Part shown: positions 63,955 to 64,000 of the stretch, one piece after another | How positions within the stretch are numbered: the first letter of the stretch is position 1 | Layout of the letters: each line of letters begins with the position of its first letter | Assembly: GCA_964472785.1 (NCBI GenBank) | Contig: CAYYMH010000003.1 | Span: 1 to 64,000, forward strand | Direction: 5' to 3' | DNA length: 64,000 nucleotides | DNA from: CAYYMH01 sp964472785 | Lineage (GTDB): Bacteria > Zhuqueibacterota > Zhuqueibacteria > Thermofontimicrobiales > Thermofontimicrobiaceae | Made by a program: the position numbers and the translations under genes | The notes under the pieces: generated by a model | What the model was told of the DNA's origin: nothing | What the model saw: the letters and a program-made list of their open reading frames with translations, nothing else | Databases searched by the model: none

Positions 63955-64000
63955 TTCAAATTCTCTGGCAGTGATTTGAATCACGCCGAATTGATAATAA

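Overview
The window looks like a draft scaffold (one run of 100 N at 60798-60897) from an uncultured or little-studied anaerobic bacterium of the FCB group. Secreted proteins end in type IX secretion (Por) sorting domains, two PorV/PorQ-like proteins and a TonB-dependent receptor are present, and energy metabolism is built on ferredoxin, 2-oxoacid:ferredoxin oxidoreductases and heterodisulfide-reductase (Hdr)-like complexes. This fits Calditrichota/KSB1-like lineages better than Bacteroidota, but the phylum is an inference. No rRNA, ribosomal protein or phage region is present to settle it.

Region 1 (1-26330, plus strand) is an outer-membrane, secretion and sugar region. It holds a TonB-dependent receptor, a secreted T9SS-sorted protein, a PorV/PorQ protein and two small beta-barrel proteins. 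It continues with a family-10-like glycosyl hydrolase, a ROK repressor, two secreted proteins sharing a propeller-like module, a phosphohexomutase, a GH94 phosphorylase, a NanE-NanK fusion, a second PorV/PorQ protein and an SGNH/TPR protein. The cytoplasmic trio suggests phosphorolysis of a disaccharide and use of amino sugars.

Region 2 (26341-37614, minus strand) reads as one long gene string: ferredoxin, KorA, KorB, KorC, a GlnD-like double nucleotidyltransferase, FolE2, Ndk, AckA, a receiver protein whose phospho-acceptor Asp is Glu, and a fused NfnAB transhydrogenase. Region 3 (37841-42599) holds a 42-residue zinc ribbon, several unknown proteins, a GNAT acetyltransferase and a secreted protein.

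Region 4 (42673-54850, minus strand) is the most unusual part. A second, compact KorDABC set runs directly into an Hdr gene string: HdrA-HdrA, MvhD, an HdrC-HdrB fusion, HdrC, HdrB and HdrA-MvhD. Three of these genes (both HdrA-type genes and the stand-alone MvhD) carry one in-frame TGA exactly where conserved family sequence continues on both sides, best read as selenocysteine. Around the two HdrA TGAs a 48-nt block is identical except for one base, although the flanking DNA has diverged. No hydrogenase or formate dehydrogenase subunit is in the window, so the electron donor to MvhD is open. A 2-oxoacid-linked, ferredoxin-based electron-bifurcating or confurcating machine is the working hypothesis.

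Region 5 (55299-64000) contains a broken sigma factor, a membrane-anchored reductive-dehalogenase-like protein, a radical SAM (spore photoproduct lyase-like) plus ParB-like pair, a glycosyltransferase, an ACT-domain protein, an ECF sigma/anti-sigma/DUF4252 operon, a phosphodiesterase and two tRNA-Lys genes. The tRNA-Lys genes are separated by a 127-bp tandem duplication carrying broken tRNA 5' halves. Intergenic regions repeatedly carry inverted-repeat elements whose ends read like GCCACGGAGACACAGAG.
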